A stretch of 64,000 bases of DNA from Pelagovum pacificum (GCF_016134045.1 NZ_CP065915.1:62001-126000); one strand, 5' to 3'; positions 18,372-27,532 are shown, numbered from the stretch's first letter. Numbers and translations are program-made. Notes: generated by a model not told the origin, from the sequence alone.

Positions 18372-18551
18372 ATGCGCCCCACCACCTTCACCGCAGCGGC
18401 CTTCATGACCGCCTATGGTGTCGACGTGTCGGCCGGTTTCCAAAAGGGATCGGTCACGCCGGTTGCAGCGATGGGTTCGCTCGCTTCCGGGTCGATGGGT
18501 GGCGTCGCCGTAAGCCAGTGGCTCGGTGGCTCCGATGGTTCTGGAGAATAA
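18372..18551 (+). CDS. Small Gly/Ser/Ala-rich protein downstream of yjbF (59 aa)
   Basis: A short frame of 59 residues, ATG at 18372 with GGAG ten bases upstream. It begins MRPTTFTAAAFMTAYGVDVS and continues into a Gly/Ser/Ala-rich stretch ending GGSDGSGE. Its first 13 residues resemble those of the next small gene (MRITTLIAAALIA), suggesting a shared origin. It lies in the same direction as yjbH-yjbF, 94 bases after yjbF, with no terminator in between. YjbE of E. coli, encoded in the corresponding operon, is also a tiny Gly/Ser-rich protein, but I cannot show homology. Whether it is exported is unclear: the hydrophobic N-terminus is short. Confidence 0.5.
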   Translation: MRPTTFTAAAFMTAYGVDVSAGFQKGSVTPVAAMGSLASGSMGGVAVSQWLGGSDGSGE

Positions 18552-18633
18552 ACCCAAGAGAGAAGAAAACCGACTGGGCGTGTCGGACGCTCGCCCCGTC
18601 AAAAAGTAGACTAGCTGCTGGAGACTTGAAAAC

Positions 18634-18885
18634 ATGCGCATCACGACGCTTATCGCTGCGGCCCTTATCGCCGTGTCCGGTTCCGCCTTTGCAGGCGGCT
18701 ATGACGACGGCATCGTCGTCGTTCCCCCGGCTCCGCTTCCGCCCGAGCCCGCCGGCTCTTCGCTCGGCTCCCTCGGCGGCGGCGCTGCTGCTGTCCTCAT
18801 CCCGCTCGGCCTGATCGCTGCGATCGCCGCTGCGAACGAGGACGACGATGATGATGATGATGAAGTCGTCACCACGACCAACTAA
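18634..18885 (+). CDS. Small exported protein with acidic tail (83 aa)
   Basis: An 83-residue protein with a clear signal peptide (residues 1-20, ending SAFA), a proline-rich stretch (VVVPPAPLPPEPAG), a glycine-rich hydrophobic segment (about 44-68, GGGAAAVLIPLGLIAAIAAA) and a tail of seven aspartates followed by EVVTTTN. It could sit in a membrane with its acidic tail exposed. GGAG lies ten bases before the ATG. It is the last gene before a strong terminator and so probably the end of the yjbH-yjbF transcript. Layout (signal, Gly/Ala hydrophobic part, low-complexity Thr-containing tail) resembles E. coli YjbE; sequence homology is not demonstrable by eye. Confidence 0.72.
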   Translation: MRITTLIAAALIAVSGSAFAGGYDDGIVVVPPAPLPPEPAGSSLGSLGGGAAAVLIPLGLIAAIAAANEDDDDDDDEVVTTTN

Positions 18886-18907
18886 TCATCTCTGATGATT
18901 TCGGGAA

Positions 18908-18938
18908 AAGGCGGGCCTCTGGTCCGCCTTTTTCTTTT
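18908..18938 (+). terminator. Rho-independent terminator after the yjb locus
   Basis: AAGGCGGGCC (18908-18917), loop TCT, GGTCCGCCTT (18921-18930) and a TTTCTTTT tail. It closes the whole yjbH-to-83-aa cluster; no equivalent structure interrupts that cluster. Confidence 0.93.
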
Positions 18939-19042
18939 GGGTTGAACGGCCTTGCCCGGACCGGACAGCCAGACGCGCGAAGCCGCGCGCGTGGACGCCC
19001 CGAGGGGCGCGAGGGCAATCTGAAAGATCGGGAACGCGCCGC

Positions 19043-20065
19043 TCAGCGGCGGGCGAGCATCGCAAGGCGGATCAGTGCGCGCTCCATCACCGCGTGCGCT
19101 GGCGCGCTGGAGGCGGAGCGGAGCTGCAGGTCGGTGTCGGTGAGGATGGTCAGTCCGGTCTCGAGCCGGTGCATCCCCCAGTGCTGCGCCTGGCGCATCA
19201 GCTTGTCCCGACGCGGCCCGAAGACGGGCGGGCGCAGCTTGGCCACGCCAGCGCTCGCCCCGCCGGGGTCGGAGGCCGCGGCGTGGAGCTGGCGGAAGTG
19301 GCGCACGGCACCGATGCAGAGCGTCACGGGGTTCACGCCCTGCGCGTAGAGGCGGCGCAGCACTGGGCCGAGCTCCGACGTGCGGCCGCTTGCCACAATC
19401 TCGAGCGCGTCATCGAGCGCCGCTTCGGAAGAGCGCGGCGCGATCAGCGCCACTTCGTCAGCGGTGACCGGCGTGGAATCACCCACCTTGAACAGGGCGA
19501 GCTTTTCGACCGTCTGTCGGAAGTCACCGGGTGGAAGGTCGCGCGAAAGGGCGAGCAGGGCGTCGGTGGCGTCGCGGGGCACGTCTTTCAGACCGGCGTC
19601 GGCGATCATCCGCTCGACTTCGTCCCGGCCGGGCGGATCGTTGTAGATCGCGGCGGCATAGGCCGTGCGATGGCCCTCGAACAGCTTCCTCAGCGACGAG
19701 CGCGCGGTCAGCAGGCCGGCGGTGACGACGATCTGGGCGTCGCCCTCCTGCCAGTCCTCCAGAGCGGCGGAGAGCGCCTGTGAGAGGCCGTCCGTCGCGC
19801 TCTCGACATGGACAGCGCGGGCACCGGGAAAGAAGCCCTGCGCCTTCACCGCGTCGATCAGTGCGGCGGTGTCCTTGCGCAGCTCGTTGGCGGGCAGTCG
19901 GGTGAGGCGCATCTCCTCCTCGGCATTTGGGCCGAGCAGGGCGGAGAGAACTTCCTGCCGTCGGGCCGCGACGCGCATGGCGTCGTCGCCGTGGATCAGG
20001 AGCCCGGGACGCTTCGGATCCGGGGACCGGAAATAGGCCGAGGCGTCACGGGGGGAGAGTTTCAT
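19043..20065 (-). CDS. holA: DNA polymerase III delta subunit HolA
   Basis: HolA is the clamp-loader subunit that opens the beta sliding clamp. The 340-residue protein has the family start ([20 protein letters not shown]), GLLIHGDDAMRVAARRQEVL in the first AAA-like domain, LPANELRKDTAALIDAVKAQ and FFPGARAVHVE. Length is standard. It overlaps lptE by 4 bases and is the last gene of the leuS-lptE-holA operon, an order conserved widely in Proteobacteria. Confidence 0.94.
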   Translation of the reverse strand: MKLSPRDASAYFRSPDPKRPGLLIHGDDAMRVAARRQEVLSALLGPNAEEEMRLTRLPANELRKDTAALIDAVKAQGFFPGARAVHVESATDGLSQALSAALEDWQEGDAQIVVTAGLLTARSSLRKLFEGHRTAYAAAIYNDPPGRDEVERMIADAGLKDVPRDATDALLALSRDLPPGDFRQTVEKLALFKVGDSTPVTADEVALIAPRSSEAALDDALEIVASGRTSELGPVLRRLYAQGVNPVTLCIGAVRHFRQLHAAASDPGGASAGVAKLRPPVFGPRRDKLMRQAQHWGMHRLETGLTILTDTDLQLRSASSAPAHAVMERALIRLAMLARR

Positions 20066-20565
20066 GGCGTGTCCGTCACCAGCGCGAAGAGCCGGGTGAC
20101 CAGCAGGTCGGCGAGAGACACGGCGAGCCGCTCGCGCGCGTTCTCCGCAGCCGCCAGCGTCGAGGCACCGGTCGTGGTGGTAGAGTAGCTCGTGAAGGTG
20201 TCGACCGAGCCCTGCAGGACGAGCGCACCAGTTGCCACGTCGATCAGCGTGAAGCTGGCCGCGCCGGGCAGGTTGTTGCGCGTCGTGACCTGTTCCTCGG
20301 TGACAGAGACGGCGCTGTCCTCGATCTCCAGGTCGACGGAGAGGTGGTAGGCTTGCGCGTCAGCGGTGCCGAGACGCTCGATCAGCCGCTGGCGCAGGAT
20401 GAAGCCCTCGGTCGTCGCCGGAGCTTCGACCGACACGCGACCACGCAGCGCCTCGGCAGAGCCGCCGGGGCCGTAGACGGGCGAGAAGCCACAGGCCCCC
20501 AGCGTGAGGCCGGCGAGGGCGCCCAGCAGGGCACCCCGACGTGTCAGGCGGTCAGACGACCACAT
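20062..20565 (-). CDS. lptE: LPS-assembly lipoprotein LptE
   Basis: LptE is the outer-membrane lipoprotein that plugs the LptD barrel during LPS insertion. The 167-residue protein has a signal peptide with lipobox LGAC (Cys about residue 25), then [15 protein letters not shown], the usual family opening. The remainder alternates strand and helix and includes [15 protein letters not shown]. It overlaps leuS by 14 bases and holA by 4. LptD is not in this window. Confidence 0.92.
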   Translation of the reverse strand: MWSSDRLTRRGALLGALAGLTLGACGFSPVYGPGGSAEALRGRVSVEAPATTEGFILRQRLIERLGTADAQAYHLSVDLEIEDSAVSVTEEQVTTRNNLPGAASFTLIDVATGALVLQGSVDTFTSYSTTTTGASTLAAAENARERLAVSLADLLVTRLFALVTDTP

Positions 20566-23113
20566 TCACGATCCGCCCCGGCACGACGATCAGCTTCTTC
20601 GGCGCACCGCCATCGAGTGCGCGTTTGACGTTCTCGTCCTGAAGCACGAGCTTCTCGATTTCGTCCTTGGCCATGTCCTTGGGCACCGTGATCTCGGAGC
20701 GGCGCTTGCCGTTCACCTGGATCGGCAGGGTCACGTTGTCCTCGACCAGCATGGACTCGTCGGCGACGGGCCAGGTGGCGTCGGCCAGCAGGCCCTCGCC
20801 GCCGAGCAGGTGCCAGACTTCCTCCGCAAGGTGGGGGGTCATCGGTGCCATGAGCTGGGCCAGCGTGCGCGCGGCTTCGACCTTCGCGGCCTTGCCGGCC
20901 TCGGACTTCTGAAGCACCGCGGTGAAGCCGTAGAGGCGCGCGATGGCGGCGTTGAAGCCGAAGCTCTCGACGCCCTGCGTCACTTCGAAGATGCACTTGT
21001 GCATCGCCTTCAGCAGCGCCTCGTCGCCCTTGCCGGTCGTGCCGTCCTCCATTGCCGCGATGTCGGCGGCGATGCGGTGGACGCGGGCGAGGTGCTTGCT
21101 CGCCGCTTCGGCGCCGGCGGCGGTCCATTCGACGTCACGCTCGGGCGGGCTGTCGGAGAGCACGAACCAGCGGGCGGTGTCGGCGCCGTAGTTGCGGACG
21201 ATGTCCTGCGGATCGACGACGTTGTTCTTCGACTTCGACATCTTGGCGGAGGGGATCACCTCGACCTCCATGCCGCTGTCCTTGAGGACTGCCTTGCCGT
21301 CCTTCATCTCCACTTCCTCGGGGTAGTGGTAGATGGCGCGGCCGTCCTGCGGGCGCTTCGTCTGGTAGATCGCGTGGGTCACCATGCCTTGCGTGAAGAG
21401 CGCGTTGAACGGCTCCTTCGCGGTTTCGGGCAGGTGTCCGGTTTCGATCATCGCGCGGGCGAAGAAGCGGGAGTAGAGCAGGTGCAGGATCGCGTGCTCG
21501 ATGCCGCCGATATACTGGTCGACGTTCATCCAGTAGGCCGCGTCGTCAAGATCGGTGGGCGTCGAGGCGCGGGGCGCGGTGAAGCGGGCGAAATACCACG
21601 AGCTGTCGACGAAGGTGTCCATCGTATCCGTCTCGCGCTGTGCCGGGGCGCCGCACTTCGGGCAGGGGACGTCGCGCCATGTCGGATGGCGGTCCAGCGG
21701 GTTGCCGGGCACGTCGAAGCTGACATCGTCGGGCAGCCGGACCGGCAGGTTCTCCTTGTTCTCGGGCACCACGCCGCAGGTCTCGCAATGGACGACGGGG
21801 ATCGGGCAGCCCCAGTAGCGCTGTCGGGACAGGCCCCAGTCGCGCAGGCGGAACTTGGTGACGCCCTGACCGACGCCGTGGCTTTCGCAATAGTCGACGG
21901 CGGCCTCGACGGCGGCGTCGCCGGTCTGGACCTCCTCGCCCGCGAAGCCCCGGACGTAGGTGACCTTGTCGGACTTGCCGGGCACGTAGGCTTCGCCCTC
22001 GACCGGCTCGCCGTCTTCGGGGGCGAAGACGGGGATGATCGGCAGGCCGTACTTCGTGGCAAAGTCATGGTCCCGCTGGTCATGCGCCGGGCAGCCGAAG
22101 ATCGCGCCGGTGCCGTAGTCCATCAGGATGAAGTTCGCGATGTAGACCGGCAGTTCCCAGTCGTTGTCGAACGGGTGGCGCACGGTCAGGCCAGTGTCGA
22201 AGCCGAGCTTCTCGGCCTTTTCGAGCGCCTCTTCCGTCGTGCCGCCGCGCCGGGCCTCGGCACAGAAGGCCGCGACCTCGGGCGAGTGCCGCTCGAGGTG
22301 CCGCGCCAGCGGGTGATCGGGGGAAATGCCGACGAAGCTCGCCCCCATCAGCGTGTCGGGGCGGGTGGTGTAGACCTCGATCCGGTCGAAGCCGGCAGGC
22401 GCGTCCACGGTGGAGAAAGCGAACTGGAGCCCGCGCGAGCGGCCGATCCAGTTCTGCTGCATCAGCTTCACCTTGGCGGGCCATTCGTCCAGCCCGTCGA
22501 TCGCGTCCAGAAGCTCTCCGGCCATGTCGGAGATCCGGAAGAACCACTGGGTGAGTTCACGGCGCTCGACCTCGGCACCGGAGCGCCAGCCCTTGCCGTC
22601 GATCACCTGTTCGTTGGCCAGCACGGTCATGTCGACCGGGTCCCAGTTCACCACGGCGTTCTTGCGGTAGACGAGGCCCTTCTCGAGGAAGTCGAGGAAC
22701 AGCGCCTGTTGCTGACCGTAGTATTCCGGGTCGCAGGTGGCGAACATGCGCGACCAGTCGATCCCGAAGCCGAGCGGCTTCATCTGGGCGACCATCGTGT
22801 CGATGTTGTCGTAGGTCCACTGCTTGGGATGCCCGTTCGAGGCCATCGCGGCGTTCTCGGCCGGCATCCCGAAGGCGTCGAAGCCCATCGGGTGCAGGAC
22901 GTTGTGGCCGGTCGCCATCTTGTAGCGCGCGATCACGTCGCCCATCGTGTAGTTCCGCACGTGGCCGATGTGGATGCGGCCCGACGGGTAGGGGAACATC
23001 TCGAGCACGTAGTACTTCGGCTTGTCGCCCTCGCGCGTGGCGCGGAACGTCTCCGCCTCTTCCCAGGCGGCCTGCCATTTGGGTTCGATCAGGGAGGGCT
23101 CGTAGCGGGACAT
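20552..23113 (-). CDS. leuS: Leucyl-tRNA synthetase
   Basis: LeuS charges tRNA-Leu. The 853-residue class I synthetase has the HIGH motif in [18 protein letters not shown], the CP1 editing domain in the middle (with [16 protein letters not shown] and a [14 protein letters not shown] block), and the KMSKS loop [13 protein letters not shown]. Length is normal. An ATG at 23128 is in frame, but AAGGACC sits 7 bases before the ATG at 23113 and only that start has a ribosome site, so I chose it. First gene of leuS-lptE-holA. Confidence 0.97.
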   Translation of the reverse strand: MSRYEPSLIEPKWQAAWEEAETFRATREGDKPKYYVLEMFPYPSGRIHIGHVRNYTMGDVIARYKMATGHNVLHPMGFDAFGMPAENAAMASNGHPKQWTYDNIDTMVAQMKPLGFGIDWSRMFATCDPEYYGQQQALFLDFLEKGLVYRKNAVVNWDPVDMTVLANEQVIDGKGWRSGAEVERRELTQWFFRISDMAGELLDAIDGLDEWPAKVKLMQQNWIGRSRGLQFAFSTVDAPAGFDRIEVYTTRPDTLMGASFVGISPDHPLARHLERHSPEVAAFCAEARRGGTTEEALEKAEKLGFDTGLTVRHPFDNDWELPVYIANFILMDYGTGAIFGCPAHDQRDHDFATKYGLPIIPVFAPEDGEPVEGEAYVPGKSDKVTYVRGFAGEEVQTGDAAVEAAVDYCESHGVGQGVTKFRLRDWGLSRQRYWGCPIPVVHCETCGVVPENKENLPVRLPDDVSFDVPGNPLDRHPTWRDVPCPKCGAPAQRETDTMDTFVDSSWYFARFTAPRASTPTDLDDAAYWMNVDQYIGGIEHAILHLLYSRFFARAMIETGHLPETAKEPFNALFTQGMVTHAIYQTKRPQDGRAIYHYPEEVEMKDGKAVLKDSGMEVEVIPSAKMSKSKNNVVDPQDIVRNYGADTARWFVLSDSPPERDVEWTAAGAEAASKHLARVHRIAADIAAMEDGTTGKGDEALLKAMHKCIFEVTQGVESFGFNAAIARLYGFTAVLQKSEAGKAAKVEAARTLAQLMAPMTPHLAEEVWHLLGGEGLLADATWPVADESMLVEDNVTLPIQVNGKRRSEITVPKDMAKDEIEKLVLQDENVKRALDGGAPKKLIVVPGRIVNVVV

Positions 23114-23134
23114 CTTCGGGTCCTTCATGTGACA

Positions 23135-23158
23135 ACGCCGGGCGCGATGGCCCGGCGT
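23135..23158 (-). promoter_or_regulatory. Hairpin in the leuS leader
   Basis: ACGCCGGGC (23135-23143) and GCCCGGCGT (23150-23158) form a perfect 9-bp stem with a 6-base loop between the DUF3576 gene and leuS. No T tract follows on the minus strand, so it is not a clear terminator. It might be a weak attenuator or an RNA-processing or stability element. Confidence 0.45.
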
Positions 23159-23185
23159 CCTGTTAGCCCCTGAGAGGCCGGGATT

Positions 23186-23674
23186 CTAGAGGTTGCCGTC
23201 CGCGATGCGGAGCTGGCGCGCGCGGCTGAGGATCGCGTCCTCGACGGCGCGCTGCGTCTCGGCCGCGACCGGCCCCCCGCGCGTGGCGATGGCCACGTTC
23301 AGCGCGCGTGCGTCCAGCGCCGGGTCGGACACGTAGATCGTCGCGCGGTAGGCGGTGCCGCCGCCGGGCGGGGTGCCGTAGCCGGTGACGATGACGCCGG
23401 TGAACGGGTCGATGGTCTGGATCGGCAGGAAGCTCAACACGTCGAGCGAGGCATTCCAGAGGTAACGGTTCACGGCGACCGTCTCTCCGCCGCGGACGCG
23501 GGAAGGCGCGGTGGTGGCCGCGGTCGGCGTCCGTGCGCCGCTTCCGAGCGATCCGAACGGGCCGGAGCCGATCGAGCCGAGCGAGCCGCCGCAGGCGGTC
23601 AGCGCCGAGAGCGCGAGGGCGGCCAGGGTCAGGCGCACGGTCGTCTTGGTCTTGTTCGGCACGTGGGCCCCCAC
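23186..23674 (-). CDS. DUF3576 lipoprotein
   Basis: A 162-residue protein of the DUF3576 family, function unknown. A signal peptide ends in a lipobox (LSALTAC), followed by a Gly/Ser linker (GGSLGSIGSGPFGSLGSG) and the conserved domain VNRYLWNASLDVLSFLPIQ, then DPFTGVIVTGYGTPP. It is predicted to be a periplasm-facing lipoprotein. Start choice is uncertain: GTG at 23674 has AGGA eight bases upstream; GTG at 23662 is an alternative. It probably precedes leuS in the same direction, 72 bases away. Confidence 0.83.
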   Translation of the reverse strand: MGAHVPNKTKTTVRLTLAALALSALTACGGSLGSIGSGPFGSLGSGARTPTAATTAPSRVRGGETVAVNRYLWNASLDVLSFLPIQTIDPFTGVIVTGYGTPPGGGTAYRATIYVSDPALDARALNVAIATRGGPVAAETQRAVEDAILSRARQLRIADGNL

Positions 23675-23763
23675 TTCCGGTTTCCTGCCGGAATGTCTAG
23701 CGGAGCACCCCGGCCCGGACAAGTGCCGCAGGGCGGCGTGTCGGTCGGGCGGACTCCATTGCC

Positions 23764-23797
23764 ACAAAAGGAAAGAGCGGCCCCGGGGGACCGCTCT
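23764..23797 (-). terminator. Rho-independent terminator after the porin gene
   Basis: On the minus strand AGAGCGG, a 10-base GC-rich loop, CCGCTCT and TTCCTTTT follow the porin stop codon at 23823. It separates the highly expressed porin from the DUF3576 gene. Confidence 0.85.
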
Positions 23798-23822
23798 GAC
23801 CTTGGTTCGATTTCGGGTTCGA

Positions 23823-25103
23823 TCAGAACTCGAAGGTGAACTCGACAGTGGTGCCTTCCTGGAACTCGGGGCTACCAATTTCGTCTTCTTCGGAAGAGTC
23901 GTCGTCTTCCGCGTAGGAAGCAACGATCATCGCGCCGCCGCCGAGGTCGTATTCACCGGCAACGTAGTAGTCCAGCTCGTTGGTGTTGTCTTCGCCACCG
24001 TGCAGACCGGCCAGGATGGCCAGCCCGGAGCCAACGTTGTAGCGGCCGTCCAGGGAGTATTCCTGATCGGTTCCGTCTTCGTTGTCGGAGTAGGAGAAGT
24101 CAGCCGTTACTACATCGGTGGAATAGCCAACGGACAGCTCGTAGGTGTTCGCAACGTCGGAGTTGGAGACGTAAGCGAAGCCTGCGACGACCGGACCGAT
24201 CGGGTAGCTGACGCCGAAGCCGAGCGAGTTCTCATCGACGGTGTTGTTCTGGGCGAAGGCCAGGGACACGTCAGCACCGGCGAAGGAGGTCATGCCGTAG
24301 ATACCGAAGATCTCGTCAGCGGAGATGTCGCCGTTGTCGTTGTAGATGACTTCGGAGTCGGCACCGTTGATGAGACCATCATCGTTGGTGTCTTCGTTCA
24401 GGAGACGGGTCGACAGGTTGCCGTTGTCGATTGCTTCCTGGTAGGCCATGCCAACGCTGAACTGACCGAATTCGGCAGTCGCACCCAGCGAGAGCTGAAC
24501 AACTTCGTCACCGTTACGAGCGAAGGCGTCTTCGTCGTTGCCGAAGTCGCCATCGGCGTCGGAGTCGGCGCGGAAGTTGAGGTCGGCGGACACATCATCG
24601 TTGATGATGTAGGAGGTGCCGAACGTCACGGAGCCGAAGATGACTTCGGAACGCAGGACGGTTTCACCGTCAGCTTCCGAGAACCCATCGTATTCCATGT
24701 CGCCAACGCCCATCCAGTAGGTCTGGGCAGCGAAGTCGGTCTTGCCAAAGTACATGCCGCCGGACTCGGAGGTCAGCGACAGGACGTAGTCGGCGGCTTC
24801 AAGGTCGGAACCGAGATCGCCATCGACAGCGTCGAAGTTGAACTCAACGGCGGCGGTGAGGCCGTTGTCGAGCTCTTGCGACAGCATGACGCCGATGTTC
24901 ACGTCCCAGTAGTAGCCGACGTTGTCGTCGTCGATGGTGTCGAAGCCGGTTTCGATCGCGGGAGCGGTCGAAGGATCGTCACCAGGAAGGACTGCGTCGG
25001 TGTCGTTGTAGCCAAGAGTCGCCGAGCCCGTGAAGGTCACTTCGGCCGCGGCGGCGCCGGCGAAGGCGACGAGCGCGGAAGAAGCGAGGAGGATGCGTTT
25101 CAT
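23823..25103 (-). CDS. General porin (Rhodobacter type)
   Basis: A 426-residue outer-membrane porin. The signal peptide is MKRILLASSALVAFAGAAAA, followed by EVTFTGSATLGYND, the typical first strand. The mature protein is acidic, rich in Asp/Gly/Asn with alternating strands, and ends in VEFTFEF, with the C-terminal Phe needed for BAM insertion. It would form a trimeric 16-stranded channel for small solutes. Start at 25103 with GAGGGA six bases upstream; an in-frame ATG further up has no signal peptide next to it. A short inverted repeat (GCATTC/GAATGC, 25121-25136) lies in the 5' leader. Codon use is AT-richer and more biased than neighbours, in line with strong expression. Confidence 0.92.
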   Translation of the reverse strand: MKRILLASSALVAFAGAAAAEVTFTGSATLGYNDTDAVLPGDDPSTAPAIETGFDTIDDDNVGYYWDVNIGVMLSQELDNGLTAAVEFNFDAVDGDLGSDLEAADYVLSLTSESGGMYFGKTDFAAQTYWMGVGDMEYDGFSEADGETVLRSEVIFGSVTFGTSYIINDDVSADLNFRADSDADGDFGNDEDAFARNGDEVVQLSLGATAEFGQFSVGMAYQEAIDNGNLSTRLLNEDTNDDGLINGADSEVIYNDNGDISADEIFGIYGMTSFAGADVSLAFAQNNTVDENSLGFGVSYPIGPVVAGFAYVSNSDVANTYELSVGYSTDVVTADFSYSDNEDGTDQEYSLDGRYNVGSGLAILAGLHGGEDNTNELDYYVAGEYDLGGGAMIVASYAEDDDSSEEDEIGSPEFQEGTTVEFTFEF

Positions 25104-25334
25104 GATATTCCCTCGTGTTTGCATTCCCGAGAATGCCAGTTGCACTAGCATTGGGAGTGTCTTTGCTCCGAACCCCGTGCACACTCAAGTCCAATGGACC
25201 GGCGAAAAGGACAGCGCCATGGAAATGATGCAGGAGCGCCACACAGTCGGGGCGGGGCCGTGGCCGGATGGGGGCGGTGGCCTTCACGGCAGACTACAGC
25301 CTTGAAATAAAAGCGTCACAAGGGGGATCCGCTC

Positions 25335-25997
25335 ATGGCGTACGATGAAATCACGAGTCGGGTGAAGGCGGCGGTGGATAGCTCCGGGCGAGCGCCGGAC
25401 GAGGTGAAACTGATCGCGGTCTCCAAGCTTCAGCCGCCGGAACGGGTGGTCTCGGTCCTTGGTGCCGGCCACCGGCTTTTCGGTGAGAACCGGGTGCAAG
25501 AGGCCGCCGGCAAGTGGCCTGGCTGGCGGGAGCAGTTCGATGGTGTCGAGGTGCATCTTCTCGGGCCGCTGCAGAGCAACAAGGCCCGTCAGGCGATGGA
25601 GTTGTTCGAGGCGATCCACTCGCTCGACCGGCCAAAGCTGGCGCGCGCCATCGCGCGTCTCGCGCAGGAGATGGGCCAGTGTCCGGACCTCTTCATCCAG
25701 GTGAATACCGGGGAGGAGCCGCAGAAGGCCGGGGTCACTCCGGCGGAGGTCGACGCGTTCGTCGCGGAGTGCCGGTCGCTCGACCTGCCGATCGCGGGAT
25801 TGATGTGCATCCCTCCGGTCGAGGAGGAGCCGACACTGCATTTCGCGCTGCTCGCCAAGCTGGCGGCGCGCAACGGGCTGACCGGCCTGTCGATGGGGAT
25901 GAGCGGTGACTTCGAACGCGCCATCGCGCAGGGCGCGACCCATGTCCGGGTCGGATCGGCGATTTTCGGAGAGCGGCCCTACGGCGAGGCCGGCTAG
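25335..25997 (+). CDS. yggS: YggS-family PLP-binding protein
   Basis: A 220-residue member of the YggS/PLPBP family, which binds pyridoxal phosphate without known catalysis and balances vitamin B6 and amino-acid metabolism. The Schiff-base lysine is K31 in LIAVSKLQP; FGENRVQEAAGKWP and MGMSGDFERAI (phosphate-binding) are also present, as is HVRVGSAIFGERPY at the end. Length is normal. Start at 25335 with GGGGGAT upstream. Its stop overlaps the convergent L,D-transpeptidase-fold gene by 4 bases. Confidence 0.94.
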   Translation: MAYDEITSRVKAAVDSSGRAPDEVKLIAVSKLQPPERVVSVLGAGHRLFGENRVQEAAGKWPGWREQFDGVEVHLLGPLQSNKARQAMELFEAIHSLDRPKLARAIARLAQEMGQCPDLFIQVNTGEEPQKAGVTPAEVDAFVAECRSLDLPIAGLMCIPPVEEEPTLHFALLAKLAARNGLTGLSMGMSGDFERAIAQGATHVRVGSAIFGERPYGEAG

Positions 25998-26488
25998 CGG
26001 ACGAGGACCCGGGTGCCGGGGCGAATTGCTTCGGCGATAACCCGGAGGTCCCGCCGGGCGAAGGCGATGCAGCCGGCCGTCGGGTATCCGGGGCGGCGCC
26101 ATTGATGCAGGAAGATCGCCGACCCCCGACCCGGCGCGGCGGGGTCGGTGTTCCAGTCGCTGACCAGCACGAGGTCGTAGAGCGGATCGGCTCGGCGCAA
26201 CGCCTCGTGGGAGAATTTATAAGGACGACGCACGGGCTGATTGTAATGAACGTCGCCCGCGTCGTCGGACCAGAGGTCGCCGACCCGGATGGGACGCGCC
26301 CACGGGGCGGGCGCCGCGATGCGGTCGGGCCGGTAGAGCATGTCCGTGATGTGCCACGTGCCACGCGGTGTGGCCATGTCACCTTCGCGCTTGTCGGCGG
26401 TGAGGCCGCCGCGCCCGATCACGCAAGGAAACCGGCGTCCCAGAAAACGGACGCCGGTCGGGGTCAGAACAAGGTCTTCGGGGCTCAC
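25994..26488 (-). CDS. L,D-transpeptidase (YkuD) domain protein without signal peptide
   Basis: A 164-residue YkuD-fold protein. The catalytic block is [18 protein letters not shown], with the His and the Cys of the SxGC-like site (here TAGC). These enzymes form 3-3 cross-links or attach lipoproteins to peptidoglycan, or cleave such links. No signal peptide is visible, unlike the two L,D-transpeptidases at 55232-56412, so export or function differs. The GTG start at 26488 overlaps the stop of the LLM oxidoreductase gene by 4 bases (GTGA), so they are co-translated. Confident on the fold, not on the role. Confidence 0.85.
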   Translation of the reverse strand: MSPEDLVLTPTGVRFLGRRFPCVIGRGGLTADKREGDMATPRGTWHITDMLYRPDRIAAPAPWARPIRVGDLWSDDAGDVHYNQPVRRPYKFSHEALRRADPLYDLVLVSDWNTDPAAPGRGSAIFLHQWRRPGYPTAGCIAFARRDLRVIAEAIRPGTRVLVR

Positions 26489-27486
26489 GCCGCGACGCTC
26501 GACCCGATGCCGGCCATCGCCTGCGCCGCAATCTCGAAGCTGCGGAGGCGCGCGGCGTGGTCGTGGATCTGGCCGGTGAGGATCACCTCGTCGGGCGCGT
26601 AGCGGTCGATCAGCTCACCCAGTTGCCGTCGGACGGTGTCCGGCGAACCGACGGCAGAGATGCGCAACGCGTGGTCGACGCCGGGCATCACGGCCTCGGG
26701 AATCTCTGTCGAGAGGTCCTCGACCGGCGCGGGCAGCTTGCCCGGGCGACCGGTGCGCAGCCGCGCGAAGGCAAGTTTCATGGTGCTTTGCAGGAAGCGG
26801 CCCTCTTCGTCCGTCGGTGCAGCGAAGACGTTGACCGCCAACATGAATTTTGGCTTCGGATTGCGCTTCGTCGGCTGGAAGTAGCGCCGGTAGATCGTCG
26901 AGGCGTCATCGAGCGCGTCCGGCGCGAAATGCGATGCGAACGCGTATGGCAGGCCGAGCTGGGCGGCGAGTTGTGCGCCGAACAGGGACGAGCCGAGAAT
27001 CCAGATGGGGACCTCCGTGCCCTGACCGGGGTGCGCGGCGACCTGGGCGCCGGCCTGCTCCGGGCCGAGATAGCCGAGCAGTTCGATCACCGACTCGGGG
27101 AAGCGCTCCGCAGCTTCGCGGGTGGCACGCAGGGCGCGGGCGACGGCCATGTCGCCACCGGGTGCGCGGCCGAGGCCGAGGTCGATGCGGTCGCCGTGGA
27201 TCGTGGCGAGCGTGCCGAAGGCCTCCGCCACGGCGAGGGGCGCGTGGTTGGGGAGCATGATGCCGCCTGCGCCCACGCGCATCGTCTTGGTCGCGTCGGC
27301 GACGTGGCCGATCAGCACGGAGGTCGCCGCCGAGGCGATTCCGGGCATGTTGTGGTGCTCCGCCATCCAGTAGCGGTGATACCCCCAACCCTCGGCCTTT
27401 TGCGCAAGGTCGACGGTGTTGGCGATGGCTTGTCTGGTCGTCTGCCCCTCGGGCACGGGCGACAGGTCTAGGACGGAATAGTGCAT
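26485..27486 (-). CDS. LLM-class flavin-dependent oxidoreductase
   Basis: A 333-residue luciferase-like monooxygenase-fold protein. It shows the family pattern [19 protein letters not shown] at the start, [15 protein letters not shown] (around the flavin site), [15 protein letters not shown] and [10 protein letters not shown]. Members use FMN or F420; here FMN is likely. The sequence is of the MsnO8/YhbW-like group, with no known substrate. It is translationally coupled to the YkuD gene that follows it. Confidence 0.9.
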   Translation of the reverse strand: MHYSVLDLSPVPEGQTTRQAIANTVDLAQKAEGWGYHRYWMAEHHNMPGIASAATSVLIGHVADATKTMRVGAGGIMLPNHAPLAVAEAFGTLATIHGDRIDLGLGRAPGGDMAVARALRATREAAERFPESVIELLGYLGPEQAGAQVAAHPGQGTEVPIWILGSSLFGAQLAAQLGLPYAFASHFAPDALDDASTIYRRYFQPTKRNPKPKFMLAVNVFAAPTDEEGRFLQSTMKLAFARLRTGRPGKLPAPVEDLSTEIPEAVMPGVDHALRISAVGSPDTVRRQLGELIDRYAPDEVILTGQIHDHAARLRSFEIAAQAMAGIGSSVAA

Positions 27487-27532
27487 CCGCTGATCCTCCG
27501 GGCTTTTGCCTTAGCTAAGAACCCGACAGGGA

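Noticed and set aside
18240..18644. 134-codon frame antisense to the small genes near yjbF
   Set aside because: No ribosome site; the plus-strand frames have start sites and matched N-termini.
18940..19042. GC-rich hairpins downstream of holA as a terminator
   Set aside because: Stems ACGCGCG/CGCGCGT and GCCCC/GGGGC can form, but no T tract follows on the minus strand.
20504..23173. 889-codon open frame antisense to leuS
   Set aside because: leuS is unmistakable; the opposite frame has no motifs and is a codon-bias shadow.
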